The translations under genes and the position numbers were made by a program. Shown in pieces: positions 1 to 10,416 of a stretch of 64,000 nt of DNA. The stretch's first letter is position 1. The number at the start of each line of letters is the position of its first letter. Source of the stretch: Verrucomicrobiaceae bacterium (GTDB taxonomy: Bacteria > Verrucomicrobiota > Verrucomicrobiia > Verrucomicrobiales > Verrucomicrobiaceae); assembly GCA_016795485.1 (NCBI GenBank), contig JAEUHM010000004.1, positions 118,641-182,640 of the forward strand. Reading direction: 5' to 3'. The notes below the pieces were generated by a model, which saw only the letters and a list, made by a program, of their open reading frames with translations, was not told where the DNA came from and did not search any database.

Positions 1-2
1 GC

Positions 3-2099
3 GACATCTACGCTGTGGACTTGGGTAACGGAACGATCCGCAAAATCACAAGCGCCGGAGTGGTGACGACACTCGCAGGACTGGCTGGTGCCACGGGCAC
101 GGCTGACGGAACGGGTTCCGCAGCGAGGTTCAATGAGCCAGTGGGAATCGCGGTGGATGCAAACGGTGACTTGCTGGTGACGGATGTCGGCAATCACACG
201 ATCCGAAAAGTGACACCGTCGGGAGTCGTGACCACAATTGCGGGCGTTGCAGGTGTGAGCGGATCCACCGATGGTCCTATAGCGAGTGCTCGTTTTGATC
301 GGCCAACCGAAATCGCTGTGGCCAGCGATGGGACCATCTACGCTTCTCAGGATGGGAGACGACTCCGTCGAATCAGCACCACTGGCTATGTCAGCACCAT
401 ATCAAGTTCATACGCTGAATCGACCGGCCTTTTTGGACAGGAGCTTGATTTGACCTACACCGAAGGCATCGCCGCCCGCAGCGACGGCGCGCTGATCGTC
501 ACCGACTGGCAGAACCACCGAATCGTTGTTGGCAATTTGCTGAGCAGCAATGCCAATCTCTCCACCCTCGCCCCGAGCGCGGGCACGCTCAGCCCGGCGT
601 TTGCCAGCGGCACGACTGCCTATACCGCGACGGTGCCGCAAGCCACGGCGAGCATCACTTTCACACCCGCTCTGGCGCAGGCCGGGGCGACGGTGACGGT
701 GAATGGCTACGCGGGCAACTCGGGCAGCGCGAGCCGGGCTTTCCCGCTCAGCATCGGCAGTAACTTGTTTTCGATTGTCGTAACTTCGGAGGATATTTCG
801 GAGGTGAAAACCTACACCGTGGACGTCACTCGGGCGTCGGCCCCGCCGACTCCGCAGGAGCTATTCGATTCAGCGATGGCCGCTGCCGGGCTCACCGGCC
901 CAGCGGCGCAGGCGGATGCCGTGCCGTTTGGCGATGGCGTCGCAAACCTGCTCAAATACGCCTTCAACATGAACCTCGCCGCGGCGGACTCGACAACGCT
1001 CGTCCCCGGTACGAGCACCGCCGGTCTCCCCGCCGTCGGTGCGCAGGGCAGCCCCGGTGCGCGGATGCTCCGCTTCGAGTTTCTGCGGGCGATTGGGAAA
1101 GGGCTTCATTATTCGCCGATGAAAAGCATGGAGCTGACTCCCGGAACATGGCTCCCGTTTTCTTCCACGCCCACCGTCAACGCGGTGAACGCCTCTTGGG
1201 AGCGCGTCGTGCATCTTGAGCCTGCTGCGGATGCGCGCACTTTCGCACGCGTTCACGTCGGCTTCGAGCCGTGGGATGGCTTCGAGTGGGCCGCCGTCGG
1301 CGAGCCCGGCAACACCGCCGACCCGGCGACTGGTTACGGTGCCGTGGCGCAGTCTTTCCGCATTTCAAAATACGAGATCAGCATTGCTCAATACGCCGAG
1401 TTTTTGAACGCCGTTGCGACGGTCGCTGACCCACATTTGCTCTTCCATCCGTTCATGGCGACCGATGCAAACGTCGCGGGAATCCAGCGTTCAGGCGCAC
1501 CCGGCGCTTACACGTATCAAGCAATCGGCACGGGCAGCAGGCCCGTCGGCTACATTAGCTGGATGGACGCCGCGCGATTCGTGAACTGGCTCCACAACGG
1601 TCGCGGCAACGGCTCCACAGAGAGCGGAGTGTATGACCTCTCGCTGCCGCCGGAGAATATCACGCGGTCCGTGAACGCGGCCTATTTTCTTCCATCGGAA
1701 AACGAGTGGTATAAAGGCGCATACCATCAACCCGGTGGCACTTGGTTCTTGTATCCTACAGTCGCTAACACCGTGCCGCTCAATGATGTAACCACCGCAC
1801 CCGGCGCTGCGAACTTCAAAGCTGCAGACTACACCACGACGCCCGGCAATGGCGTTTATTCTGCCACGACGCCCTATCTGACGCCGGTTGGCGCATTTCC
1901 CGGAAGCGCGAGTCCGTGGGGCGTGTTCGATTTGGGTGGCGGCATGTGGGAATGGACCGAAGGCCAGTCCGGCATCCAGCGCGTTCGTCGTGGTGGCTCG
2001 TGGGGCGATGGCGAAATCCACCTCCGCTCGACCGACCGCACCCTCCGCAACACCGACGAGGAAAACAGCACAACCGGATTCCGCATCGCCAAACCATGA
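3..2099 (+). CDS. NHL-repeat / cadherin-like / SUMF1-domain protein (5' partial)
   Basis: The reading frame is open from the first bases and NHL repeat sequence precedes the first possible start (GTG at 15), so the N-terminus lies outside the window. The visible 698 residues fall into four parts. NHL beta-propeller blades (G-N-x-T-I-R-K type) span about 1-175. A cadherin-like beta-sandwich spans about 180-275. A module spans about 305-420 that starts with an EF-hand-like D-G-V-x-N-L-L-K-Y-A and contains the H-Y-S-x-M-K/W pattern also seen in the giant proteins of this window. A formylglycine-generating-enzyme-like (SUMF1, C-type-lectin-like) domain spans about 425-698 and ends R-R-G-G-S-W...G-F-R-I-A. 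The cysteine usual in the final CR motif is replaced (H-L-R-S-T), so formylglycine synthase activity is unlikely. It is probably secreted; partners are unknown. Confidence 0.85.
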   Translation, partial: DIYAVDLGNGTIRKITSAGVVTTLAGLAGATGTADGTGSAARFNEPVGIAVDANGDLLVTDVGNHTIRKVTPSGVVTTIAGVAGVSGSTDGPIASARFDRPTEIAVASDGTIYASQDGRRLRRISTTGYVSTISSSYAESTGLFGQELDLTYTEGIAARSDGALIVTDWQNHRIVVGNLLSSNANLSTLAPSAGTLSPAFASGTTAYTATVPQATASITFTPALAQAGATVTVNGYAGNSGSASRAFPLSIGSNLFSIVVTSEDISEVKTYTVDVTRASAPPTPQELFDSAMAAAGLTGPAAQADAVPFGDGVANLLKYAFNMNLAAADSTTLVPGTSTAGLPAVGAQGSPGARMLRFEFLRAIGKGLHYSPMKSMELTPGTWLPFSSTPTVNAVNASWERVVHLEPAADARTFARVHVGFEPWDGFEWAAVGEPGNTADPATGYGAVAQSFRISKYEISIAQYAEFLNAVATVADPHLLFHPFMATDANVAGIQRSGAPGAYTYQAIGTGSRPVGYISWMDAARFVNWLHNGRGNGSTESGVYDLSLPPENITRSVNAAYFLPSENEWYKGAYHQPGGTWFLYPTVANTVPLNDVTTAPGAANFKAADYTTTPGNGVYSATTPYLTPVGAFPGSASPWGVFDLGGGMWEWTEGQSGIQRVRRGGSWGDGEIHLRSTDRTLRNTDEENSTTGFRIAKP

Positions 2100-2237
2100 G
2101 GGGCCAGCAATTTTGCGTATTCGGATGAGTGCACCTGGTCCGGACGGAGTCGTTCAAGAAAAACCGGGCAACGACAGGATGGATTGAGGCAAGAAGTGTT
2201 GAAGCCCGATTACACTGCACGACTGCTTCCCAAAAAG

Positions 2238-2276
2238 CTGCTCCTTGCACCGGGGGTTTCTTCGCGCTAGGAGCAG
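2238..2276 (+). promoter_or_regulatory. Inverted repeat covering the carA Shine-Dalgarno
   Basis: CTGCTCCT (2238-2245) is perfectly complementary to AGGAGCAG (2269-2276), leaving a 23-base loop. The second arm contains the AGGAG ribosome-binding site (2269-2273) that lies 8 bases before the carA ATG at 2282. If it forms in mRNA, this hairpin would hide the site. That it regulates carA is inference; no terminator follows. Confidence 0.35.
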
Positions 2277-2281
2277 GTTTG

Positions 2282-3439
2282 ATGAGAGCACTGTTAGCAT
2301 TGGAAGACGGCCGGACTTTTGAAGGAACTGCCTTTGGCGCATCGGGAACGGCTACAGGGGAGGCTTGTTTCAACACGTCGATGACGGGTTACCAAGAAGT
2401 ATTGACGGACCCAAGTTATCGTGGGCAGATCGTGGCCATGACGGTTCCGCAAATCGGGAACTACGGGATCAATCACCTTGATGACGAGTCCTCGCAGCCG
2501 CAGGTGCGTGGTTTCGTGATCGAGGAATTGAGTCCAGTGGTGTCTAACTGGCGGAGTGAGCAAGACTTGGACTCTTACTTGAAGCAGTGGAATATTCCGG
2601 GCATTCAGGGAGTGGACACGCGGGCTCTTACCAAGCACCTCCGCACCCGAGGAGCCATGCGGGCGGTGATTACGTCCCAGGTGGCTACGGAGGCCGAGGC
2701 GGTGAGGCTGGCGCAAGAATCTCCCACGATGGAGGGCTCTGACTACGTGAAGGAAGTCACAGCAACGGCTGCTTACAAAGTCGAGGACAGTCTGGCTGCC
2801 CCGTGGACGATTCCTAGCCCTTCTCAGAAGCTTGAAGGTGGTCCCGAGGGCGTGTTTTTGCCCCTTCCCGAGGCAAAACACCGCATCGTGGCCTTCGATT
2901 TTGGGGTGAAGCGGAACATTTTGCGCTGCCTGAGGCAATCTGGCTTCGAGGTGCAAGTCGTTCCTGCCACGACCTCGGCAGAGGATGTGCTCCGAATGAA
3001 TCCTGATGGCATCTTTCTGTCCAATGGCCCAGGGGACCCAGCTGCGTTGGGCTACATCCATCAAGAAGTGAAGCAATTGATCGGGAAGAAGCCGATTTTC
3101 GCCATCTGTCTGGGACACCAGATCCTAGGCCATGTTTGTGGAGGCAGAACGTTCAAGCTCAAGTTCGGACACCGTGGCGGTAACCAACCAGTGAAAGATC
3201 TTCGCTCTGGAAAGGTGGCGATTACCTCTCAAAACCACGGGTTCGCAGTCGACCCCTCATCTTTGCCTGGAAATGTGCAGGTCACGCACATCAATCTCAA
3301 CGATGGCACTGTAGAAGGCATCCGATACACGGATCACCCGGTGTTTTCCGTTCAGTATCACCCTGAGGCGGCTCCCGGACCCAACGATGCAAGGTATTTC
3401 TTTGCTGAGTTTGCCAAACTGATTGAAGAAACTCGCTGA
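2282..3439 (+). CDS. carA: Carbamoyl-phosphate synthase small (glutaminase) subunit
   Basis: CarA hydrolyses glutamine and passes ammonia to CarB, making carbamoyl phosphate for pyrimidine and arginine synthesis in the cytoplasm. The 385 residues match the family's usual length. The N-terminal small-chain domain starts at [10 protein letters not shown]. The C-terminal class I glutamine amidotransferase domain has the nucleophile Cys276 in I-C-L-G-H-Q and the His360/Glu362 pair in Y-H-P-E. I chose the ATG at 2282 over upstream in-frame codons because AGGAG sits 8 bases before it and the family N-terminus starts there. carB is not in the window. The next gene (FHA) begins 43 bases downstream, so they may share a transcript. 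Confidence 0.97.
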   Translation: MRALLALEDGRTFEGTAFGASGTATGEACFNTSMTGYQEVLTDPSYRGQIVAMTVPQIGNYGINHLDDESSQPQVRGFVIEELSPVVSNWRSEQDLDSYLKQWNIPGIQGVDTRALTKHLRTRGAMRAVITSQVATEAEAVRLAQESPTMEGSDYVKEVTATAAYKVEDSLAAPWTIPSPSQKLEGGPEGVFLPLPEAKHRIVAFDFGVKRNILRCLRQSGFEVQVVPATTSAEDVLRMNPDGIFLSNGPGDPAALGYIHQEVKQLIGKKPIFAICLGHQILGHVCGGRTFKLKFGHRGGNQPVKDLRSGKVAITSQNHGFAVDPSSLPGNVQVTHINLNDGTVEGIRYTDHPVFSVQYHPEAAPGPNDARYFFAEFAKLIEETR

Positions 3440-3482
3440 ATCCGATAAAAAGGCAGCTCTAAACGAATCCTTTTCGACCCCC

Positions 3483-4007
3483 ATGCCCCGCATCCAGCTC
3501 ACCACCCCTGATGGCAGCACGTTTGAAGCCGAGCTTTCTGCTGACCGTGTCACTGTAGGCCGCAACGAAGGCAATGACATCGTAGTGCCGGACTCTTCGG
3601 TCTCCGGTAGTCATGGTGAGTTCAGTAATGAAGGTGGTGCTTGGGTATTTACAGACCTGGGATCGACCAATGGCACGAAAGTCAATGGCGAGCGTGTGGA
3701 TCGTCTCGAAGTGACCCATGGTGCGCAGTTTGAGTTCGGCGATGTAGCGGTGATCTTCATCGAAGATGCTGCGGCGTATGAGACCCCAGCTCCTGTAGCC
3801 ACATCGCCCTCTGGACGGCAATCATCAGCAGCATCTGCCCCTGCGGATGGCTACGGCAACCGCCCACTCGACCGTTCGAGTCGGATTGGGTTCGGTCCTA
3901 AAAAACCGGTTAAGGATGGCAGCCGCAGTCTTTTGATGTTTTTTGGCTTTGTCAGCCTTCTTGCCGCCCTTGGGTTCATCGGCATGCTCATGTCCTCAGG
4001 ACTTTGA
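3483..4007 (+). CDS. FHA-domain protein with C-terminal membrane anchor
   Basis: The 174-residue protein has an N-terminal forkhead-associated domain, about residues 5-90, with the hallmark V-G-R-N, S-x-x-H-G-E and L-G-S-T-N-G-T motifs that bind phosphothreonine. A low-complexity linker rich in Pro, Ser and Ala follows. A single hydrophobic segment, about residues 148-172, would anchor it in the membrane with the FHA domain in the cytoplasm. The ATG at 3483 was chosen because the N-terminal extension of the open frame overlaps carA and is not FHA-like. No Ser/Thr kinase gene is nearby, so its phosphorylated partner cannot be named. Confidence 0.85.
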   Translation: MPRIQLTTPDGSTFEAELSADRVTVGRNEGNDIVVPDSSVSGSHGEFSNEGGAWVFTDLGSTNGTKVNGERVDRLEVTHGAQFEFGDVAVIFIEDAAAYETPAPVATSPSGRQSSAASAPADGYGNRPLDRSSRIGFGPKKPVKDGSRSLLMFFGFVSLLAALGFIGMLMSSGL

Positions 4008-4020
4008 GGATGCGGCTTGA

Positions 4021-5394
<1,374 letters not shown>

Positions 5395-5395
5395 G

Positions 5396-6646
5396 TTAGG
5401 CGAGTGCGGTGTCGATTGCTCGTTGCAGTGCAGCGAACATTGTCTCCAACTCAAGCAGCGAAACGCATAGCGGTGGCATCAGCACGATGACGTTACCGAT
5501 GGGGCGCGTCAGGAGGCCATACTCTCGTGCGGCGAGGCAAACTTTTGCTCCCAACCCAACTGGCCCGCTGAGTTCGATGCCAGCAATCATTCCGCAGACA
5601 CGTGCATCAGCGACTCCTGAGAGTGTAGCGGCGAGTTCACCGAACCGGGCTACCTTAGAAGCCAAATGCAGCATCGTTTGCTCATCTCGGAAGACTTGCA
5701 GGTTTCCCAAGGCAGCAGCGCACCCTAGTTGGTTAGCGGTGTAGCTGTGTCCGTAGTAAAACGCACGTGATGGATCACCCCGAAAGGCATCGAAAATGCA
5801 ATCCGTGGTCATCGTGACCGCGAGAGGTAGGTAGCCACCTGTTAGGCCCTTGGCGAGGCAAAGGAAATCGGGAACAACGTCCTCGTGCTGGCAGGCGAAA
5901 AGTTTGCCAGTTCGCCCGAAACCAGTCATGACTTCATCAGCGATCAAGAGCACTCCACTGGCCGAGCACCACTCACGAAGTTGCTTCAACAAGCCCGGTG
6001 GCCAAAGCCTCATACCAGCTGCACCCTGAATCAAAGGCTCAATGATTGCTGCGGCGATCTCCGAGGCGTTCAGTTTCTCCAACTGCTCGGCACGGGATAC
6101 TCGAACGACCTTGTAGCCAAAATCATTAGCGACCCCTTTAAACAATCCCAAGCCACCCAGGCTGGCTGCACCCAATGTATCGCCGTGATACCCATTCTCG
6201 AAGGCGAGGATGGTGTTCCGCAAGTGGTCACCCGTCTGGCGGTGATACTGAAACGCCATCCTCACAGCAGCTTCGATGGCTGTGGAGCCATTGTCTGAAT
6301 AGAAAACACGATTCAGTCCACTCTCAGGCATAAGGTGGACTAGTTCATGAGCGAGTTGAGCCGCAGGTGCATGGGTGAAGCCAAGAAATGAAGTGTGGGC
6401 CACTCGCTCTAGTTGGCTGCGGATGAAGGCAAGGATCGTCGGGTGACTGTGACCGTGGATGTTGGTCCAGATTGACGAGTTCCCATCAATATAGTCGCGG
6501 CCATGTTGATCTCGCAGCCAGCAGCCCTTTCCAGATACAAGCATGAGGGGTTCATGGGCATCATCGCACCATGGATCCATAGGCGTGAATGGATGCCAGA
6601 TGTGGCGCTTCTCAGTGCGGACAAGTTGACTGAAGTCCTCAGGCAT
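5396..6646 (-). CDS. bioA: Adenosylmethionine-8-amino-7-oxononanoate aminotransferase
   Basis: BioA is a PLP enzyme of biotin synthesis that transfers the amino group of S-adenosylmethionine to KAPA, giving DAPA. The protein has 416 residues. The N-terminal W-H-P-F-T motif and the aminotransferase class III signature I-A-D-E-V-M-T-G-F-G-R (Asp237) are present, with PLP lysine Lys266 in A-K-G-L-T-G-G. The H-P-F-T and D-E-V-M-T-G-F-G-R pattern is typical of BioA rather than of ornithine or GABA aminotransferases. The ATG at 6646 overlaps the last eight bases of the upstream sugar kinase gene, so the two are probably translationally coupled. No bioB, bioD or bioF lies in the window. Confidence 0.93.
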   Translation of the reverse strand: MPEDFSQLVRTEKRHIWHPFTPMDPWCDDAHEPLMLVSGKGCWLRDQHGRDYIDGNSSIWTNIHGHSHPTILAFIRSQLERVAHTSFLGFTHAPAAQLAHELVHLMPESGLNRVFYSDNGSTAIEAAVRMAFQYHRQTGDHLRNTILAFENGYHGDTLGAASLGGLGLFKGVANDFGYKVVRVSRAEQLEKLNASEIAAAIIEPLIQGAAGMRLWPPGLLKQLREWCSASGVLLIADEVMTGFGRTGKLFACQHEDVVPDFLCLAKGLTGGYLPLAVTMTTDCIFDAFRGDPSRAFYYGHSYTANQLGCAAALGNLQVFRDEQTMLHLASKVARFGELAATLSGVADARVCGMIAGIELSGPVGLGAKVCLAAREYGLLTRPIGNVIVLMPPLCVSLLELETMFAALQRAIDTALA

Positions 6647-7568
6647 AGCCAAGCTCCAGCAGCATCGCATCCACTTTCTCGCGATTGGGCAAAGAGTCCA
6701 TGGCTCCCTCGCGCTGAGTCGTCAATGTGCCAGCAGCACCCGCCGCACGGAGAGATCGAATGAAGTCTCTGTTCTCTGCCCAGCGTGCGCAAAACACGCC
6801 CGCAAAAGCATCTCCCGCACAGGCTGCATCCAGCGGCGACATCTGGCGTGTAGGAATCTCCATCAATCCCTCTCTCCTGGAAAATACCAGCGTGGAGTCC
6901 GGTCCACGAGTGATGATGAGTGTCTGAATGTGGAGTTGCTCTAGCTTATGCAAGACCCAAGCACCATCGCCCAAGTGGAGAGCCGCACGCGAAAGCAGAT
7001 CACGTGACTCGGCATCGTTTACGATCACGTAGTCCAACTCAACTTCTCCCCAGGGAAAGTCAGCACGCCAAGGCGAGGCATTGAGGCAAGTGGCCGTTCC
7101 CATCATGGGTGCAAGTCTCAGAGCCGCTAGCGTGACTTCCATTGGCATCTCCAACTGGCACAGAAAAATCGCTGCACGAGCAATGAAGGATTGGCGCATC
7201 TCCAAATCGCTAGGTTTGAGGGAGTCATTGGCACCCGGAAAAAGCACTGTCTGTGACTCGCCCCGCGCATTCACAGTGATCATGCCCATGCCGGTAGGCA
7301 CATCGGGCCGCTGAATGATGGCATCTATCTCCACGCCATACATTTTGAGCGCATTGAGATACTCGCCGCCAGCGCTATCATCTCCCACGCATCCAAGTAA
7401 CGAAACGGTAGAGCCGTGACGGGCAGCGGCCACGGCCTGATTTCCCCCGCGTCCACCCAAACGGAATGTCAGATCACTAGCTACAGCCGTATGGCCGCTG
7501 CGGGGAAAATCCGCAACGTGTGAGATGCAATCATAAGTGAGTGATCCGAGAACGGTGACGTGAGCCAT
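6639..7568 (-). CDS. Ribokinase-like PfkB-family sugar kinase
   Basis: This 309-residue protein carries the two PfkB signatures. The N-terminal glycine-rich G-G-R-G-G-N-Q-A lies at about 38-45, and the C-terminal D-A-A-C-A-G-D-A-F-A-G at about 247-257 includes the catalytic base Asp253. The N-x-Q after the di-glycine and the overall length favour ribokinase (D-ribose to ribose-5-phosphate), but substrate cannot be fixed from sequence. Usual G-A-G-D is C-A-G-D here, a mild change. It overlaps bioA by eight bases and lies 63 bases after the membrane protein gene. There is no ribose transporter or lac-type regulator nearby, so the link to bioA is probably only transcriptional. Confidence 0.85.
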   Translation of the reverse strand: MAHVTVLGSLTYDCISHVADFPRSGHTAVASDLTFRLGGRGGNQAVAAARHGSTVSLLGCVGDDSAGGEYLNALKMYGVEIDAIIQRPDVPTGMGMITVNARGESQTVLFPGANDSLKPSDLEMRQSFIARAAIFLCQLEMPMEVTLAALRLAPMMGTATCLNASPWRADFPWGEVELDYVIVNDAESRDLLSRAALHLGDGAWVLHKLEQLHIQTLIITRGPDSTLVFSRREGLMEIPTRQMSPLDAACAGDAFAGVFCARWAENRDFIRSLRAAGAAGTLTTQREGAMDSLPNREKVDAMLLELGYA

Positions 7569-7631
7569 GTCAGGGAGACGGGAGTGATATGCCCATCATG
7601 CCAGAACCAACCGGCACGTCAAAGCGCCAGT

Positions 7632-8222
7632 TCACCACCACAGCAATGCAGCCACAAGTGTGATGACACCGTAAGCAACGCCGCCCACCGCTGCTAAGTT
7701 CCAGCGCGAGGTGGTTGCGGTGATCCAATTGACACCGTCCCGCATTAGGTAGGGCATTCCGACAAAATATAGCCCAGCGATGATCCATGCATACGCCACG
7801 ATGGGCAGCAGCAAGCGGGAAACGGGAGGCTGCATGAAGGCAGCCTGCAAGACAATACCACCCACGTAAAGCAAGACACACCCCAGTGCTCTGACGGCGA
7901 GAAACTCCTTCACAAACACGAGCACCAGTACGTAGGCAACGGGGATGAGGTACAGAAAGTTGTCACGAAGCGTGTGGAACTCACCCATGTCCATGTAGCT
8001 CATGCATACCATCGACCACGCAAGGGCAGCGGTCAGCAAGATGACGCCCCAAAAATAGTTGCGCGGGAATGCCCTGAGGAAGGCCTGGGTTTTTTCGCGA
8101 TTAAGATACGCCCAGAGGTGCGAGATCACGAGCAATATGCCCACAACGATGCCAGTTCCTTTGAGCGGAATACCGCCGGCAGGCTCGTAGTGGTAGACCC
8201 AGTCGTGAAGTTCGTGAAGCAT
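7632..8222 (-). CDS. Six-helix membrane protein, function unknown
   Basis: I do not recognise this 196-residue protein. It shows about six hydrophobic segments (near residues 22-40, 55-77, 87-108, 112-130, 138-158 and 174-195) with short loops. The N-terminus is M-L-H-E-L-H-D-W-V-Y-H and is followed by a charged N-R-E-K loop after the first helix. There is no signal peptide or catalytic motif that I can identify. It lies between a PQQ-like propeller gene (89 bases upstream) and the sugar kinase gene (63 bases downstream), all on the same strand, so it may belong to one transcript running from coaX to bioA. Confidence 0.75.
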   Translation of the reverse strand: MLHELHDWVYHYEPAGGIPLKGTGIVVGILLVISHLWAYLNREKTQAFLRAFPRNYFWGVILLTAALAWSMVCMSYMDMGEFHTLRDNFLYLIPVAYVLVLVFVKEFLAVRALGCVLLYVGGIVLQAAFMQPPVSRLLLPIVAYAWIIAGLYFVGMPYLMRDGVNWITATTSRWNLAAVGGVAYGVITLVAALLWW

Positions 8223-8311
8223 TTTCGTCTTTAGGAGACAGGTGGAAAAAGAAGGGGCTTCCTTTCCGCTAGGTTGGCCGGGTCGTCCACAGGGAAGTTG
8301 CAGTGGCTAAG

Positions 8312-9526
8312 TTACCGTCCAACCACCCTCACGGCGACCAGCGTCTGCCCGTCCCGCGCATAGTAAACCCCATCGGAATAGGCTGCATGGCTTCGGTGCC
8401 CGGAGCGCAGAATCTGAACTGACGCAAGCTGATCAAACTTCTCCGGGGAAGCCTTCACAATCCAGAGCTCGCCTCCCTCTGTGAGAACAAGCAGCTTGTC
8501 TCCGATGAGCAAAATAGTTCCGCCCGGCACCTCAGGGGACTCCCATTTCAGTTTCTTATCTTGGAGCGAGAGGCACCGCAAGGTCATCCCACGCTCTTGC
8601 CGACCATCAAACCCATAAACATAGCCAGCCTTGTGTACTGGCGTTGCGTAGTGGGCGTTCAGTAAACCATCTTCCTGCCAGAGTCGCTTCATTGTTCCTT
8701 CAGCACTCACCTCCCATAGAGAACAGCCGAGGTCATACTCCGCTGAGATAAACCAACCGGCATCAGTGCGGATGGGAGTGGCCGCGCTCACGCTTGCGTC
8801 GATTTCGGGGCGCCAATCTTCAGTTGCAAGCACCTTGCCGTCACTGACCCGAAGTGTCGTGAGGCGATTCCTCAACCACGCCAACATCACCGAGTCCGAT
8901 AGCATCACAGGAGAAGCGTAACTCGCCTCATCTTCACCGGAGGACCAAACTACTTCTCCACTTTGCTCGTCAAAGGCGGTCACGGCACTTGTTCCTCCCG
9001 TGGTGACGATGACTTTGCCGTCTGTCACAAGCGGGGCACATGCCCGACCGAAAAAACCCTGCGGAGACTTTTGAGAAGTGGCCGTATCGACCATCCATAA
9101 CACTTTTCCAGACATCAGATCGAAAGCGGCAATTGTCCCATCGGCACCTTGATAAAACACACGGCCATTTGATACCGTCGGCACAGCCCGCGGTCCGTTG
9201 TCCATGCCAAAACCATCTCGGTAACTAGTGGGGATACGTGTCTTCCACAAATCATTACCTTCTGGTGACCAAGCCTGAATCAGAACCTCGCTGCCCTGTC
9301 GATGAGCAAGGACCACATGCCCTTCCGCGACAACTGGCCCGCTATGACCTTCTCCAACAGACTGGGTCCAAATCACTTTGGGCTCTGTTTGGAATGAGTC
9401 TGGCAGTGCTGGCTCCGAGGGAGCGGCCACACCATTTCGACTCGGCCCAAGAAACTGAGGCCAGTCTGCGGCAACCGCTACTGCGCCATTCAGGGCGACG
9501 AAAAAAAGAACGGCTATTCGTTTCAT
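8312..9526 (-). CDS. Exported PQQ-like beta-propeller protein
   Basis: The 404-residue protein has a signal peptide (about residues 1-20, cleaved near V-A-V-A-A), followed by the W-P-Q-F-L-G-P-S-R-N-G motif that opens a family of BamB/PQQ-like propellers common in Planctomycetes and Verrucomicrobia. Repeated blades contain G-K-V-L-W and A-F-D tryptophan-docking motifs. The residues needed to hold a PQQ cofactor in true dehydrogenases are not evident, so it is more likely a scaffold or binding protein outside the cytoplasmic membrane. Its ATG overlaps the last four bases of coaX (ATGA at 9523-9526), which indicates translational coupling. No outer-membrane assembly gene is adjacent, so calling it BamB would be unsupported. 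Confidence 0.85.
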   Translation of the reverse strand: MKRIAVLFFVALNGAVAVAADWPQFLGPSRNGVAAPSEPALPDSFQTEPKVIWTQSVGEGHSGPVVAEGHVVLAHRQGSEVLIQAWSPEGNDLWKTRIPTSYRDGFGMDNGPRAVPTVSNGRVFYQGADGTIAAFDLMSGKVLWMVDTATSQKSPQGFFGRACAPLVTDGKVIVTTGGTSAVTAFDEQSGEVVWSSGEDEASYASPVMLSDSVMLAWLRNRLTTLRVSDGKVLATEDWRPEIDASVSAATPIRTDAGWFISAEYDLGCSLWEVSAEGTMKRLWQEDGLLNAHYATPVHKAGYVYGFDGRQERGMTLRCLSLQDKKLKWESPEVPGGTILLIGDKLLVLTEGGELWIVKASPEKFDQLASVQILRSGHRSHAAYSDGVYYARDGQTLVAVRVVGR

Positions 9527-10278
9527 GCGGTCAGGTTTCCTAGAAGACGAAGTCCGTGGAGTGTCAGGTCGGGGTCAGTTACGTGAACTTCCCTCATGCC
9601 AGCGGTGATCCAAGGCGCTACTCCGCCGGTTGCGACAACGACAGGTTTCGCGTCTCTTCCCAACTCCCGGGTGAGTGACTCCAATATCCCCCGCACCATG
9701 CCGCGATACCCATGGGCCGCGCCAGAGAGGATCGCTGATTCTGTACTCCTTCCGATCGCTTCTTTCGGTTCACGCAGTCTCACGGCAGGAAGCAAGGCCG
9801 TGCGCTCGTGCAGATACTCCGTCATCAATTGCAAGCCAGGTGCGATCACCCCTCCGAGGTAGTGTCGATCACTTGAAAGCACGTTAAATGTCACAGCGGT
9901 GCCAAAGTCCATAACTATACCCGGCTCACCCTGTTCTGCATACAAGACCGACATCGCAAGGACGTCCGCGAGACGATCAGGCCCTACCGTGGCGGGCTTG
10001 GGGTAACGGAATCCAAATCCCAGCGGGCTGCGGTGAGTAAGTTCGGTGACAGCATCTCCAAAGTGCTGCCAACACACTGCCGTAGCTCGTGGGACCACCG
10101 AGCAAAGCACCACACGTCCAAACTTCCAACCCGCCAGTGTTTGCCTGATTCTCGTTGTTGTTAGCCCCTGCGTGAGGCATTCACGCCGCTTGCTCAGGCG
10201 GTCAGCCGTGGAGAGTGCAAACTTCACTCGGCTGTTGCCAATGTCGATCAAGAGATAGGGGGAAGGTCTGGGCGGCAT
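9523..10278 (-). CDS. coaX: Type III pantothenate kinase
   Basis: CoaX phosphorylates pantothenate, the first step of coenzyme A synthesis. It belongs to the ASKHA fold, unlike the CoaA type. The 251-residue protein shows the N-terminal phosphate loop L-L-I-D-I-G-N-S-R-V-K (Asp12), the G-P-D-R-L-A-D motif in the middle, and the second acidic motif V-M-D-F-G-T-A-V-T. Near the C-terminus V-V-A-T-G-G-V-A-P is the adenosine-binding segment. It is the first gene of the minus-strand run towards bioA. The 138 bases separating it from the divergent gene at 10417 should hold both promoters. panD, an earlier enzyme of the same pathway, lies in this window at 52.6 kb. Confidence 0.92.
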   Translation of the reverse strand: MPPRPSPYLLIDIGNSRVKFALSTADRLSKRRECLTQGLTTTRIRQTLAGWKFGRVVLCSVVPRATAVCWQHFGDAVTELTHRSPLGFGFRYPKPATVGPDRLADVLAMSVLYAEQGEPGIVMDFGTAVTFNVLSSDRHYLGGVIAPGLQLMTEYLHERTALLPAVRLREPKEAIGRSTESAILSGAAHGYRGMVRGILESLTRELGRDAKPVVVATGGVAPWITAGMREVHVTDPDLTLHGLRLLGNLTA

Positions 10279-10416
10279 GAGGTGACCTGCATGATTCCGT
10301 CAGGAGCCATTGAATCAACCTCAAGAGGGACTTTTTGGCATAAGAAAAATCCCTTGATTCACTTTCTGGAGTTGGTTGATTTGCACTGTTGTGTAGAACT
10401 GAACACTTTTCGTATT

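Noticed and set aside
2129..2281. Upstream extension of carA
   Set aside because: The 51 added residues are not CarA-like and the SD points to ATG 2282.
8312..9526. BamB or a PQQ-dependent dehydrogenase
   Set aside because: No cofactor-binding or assembly-complex context; only the propeller fold is supported.
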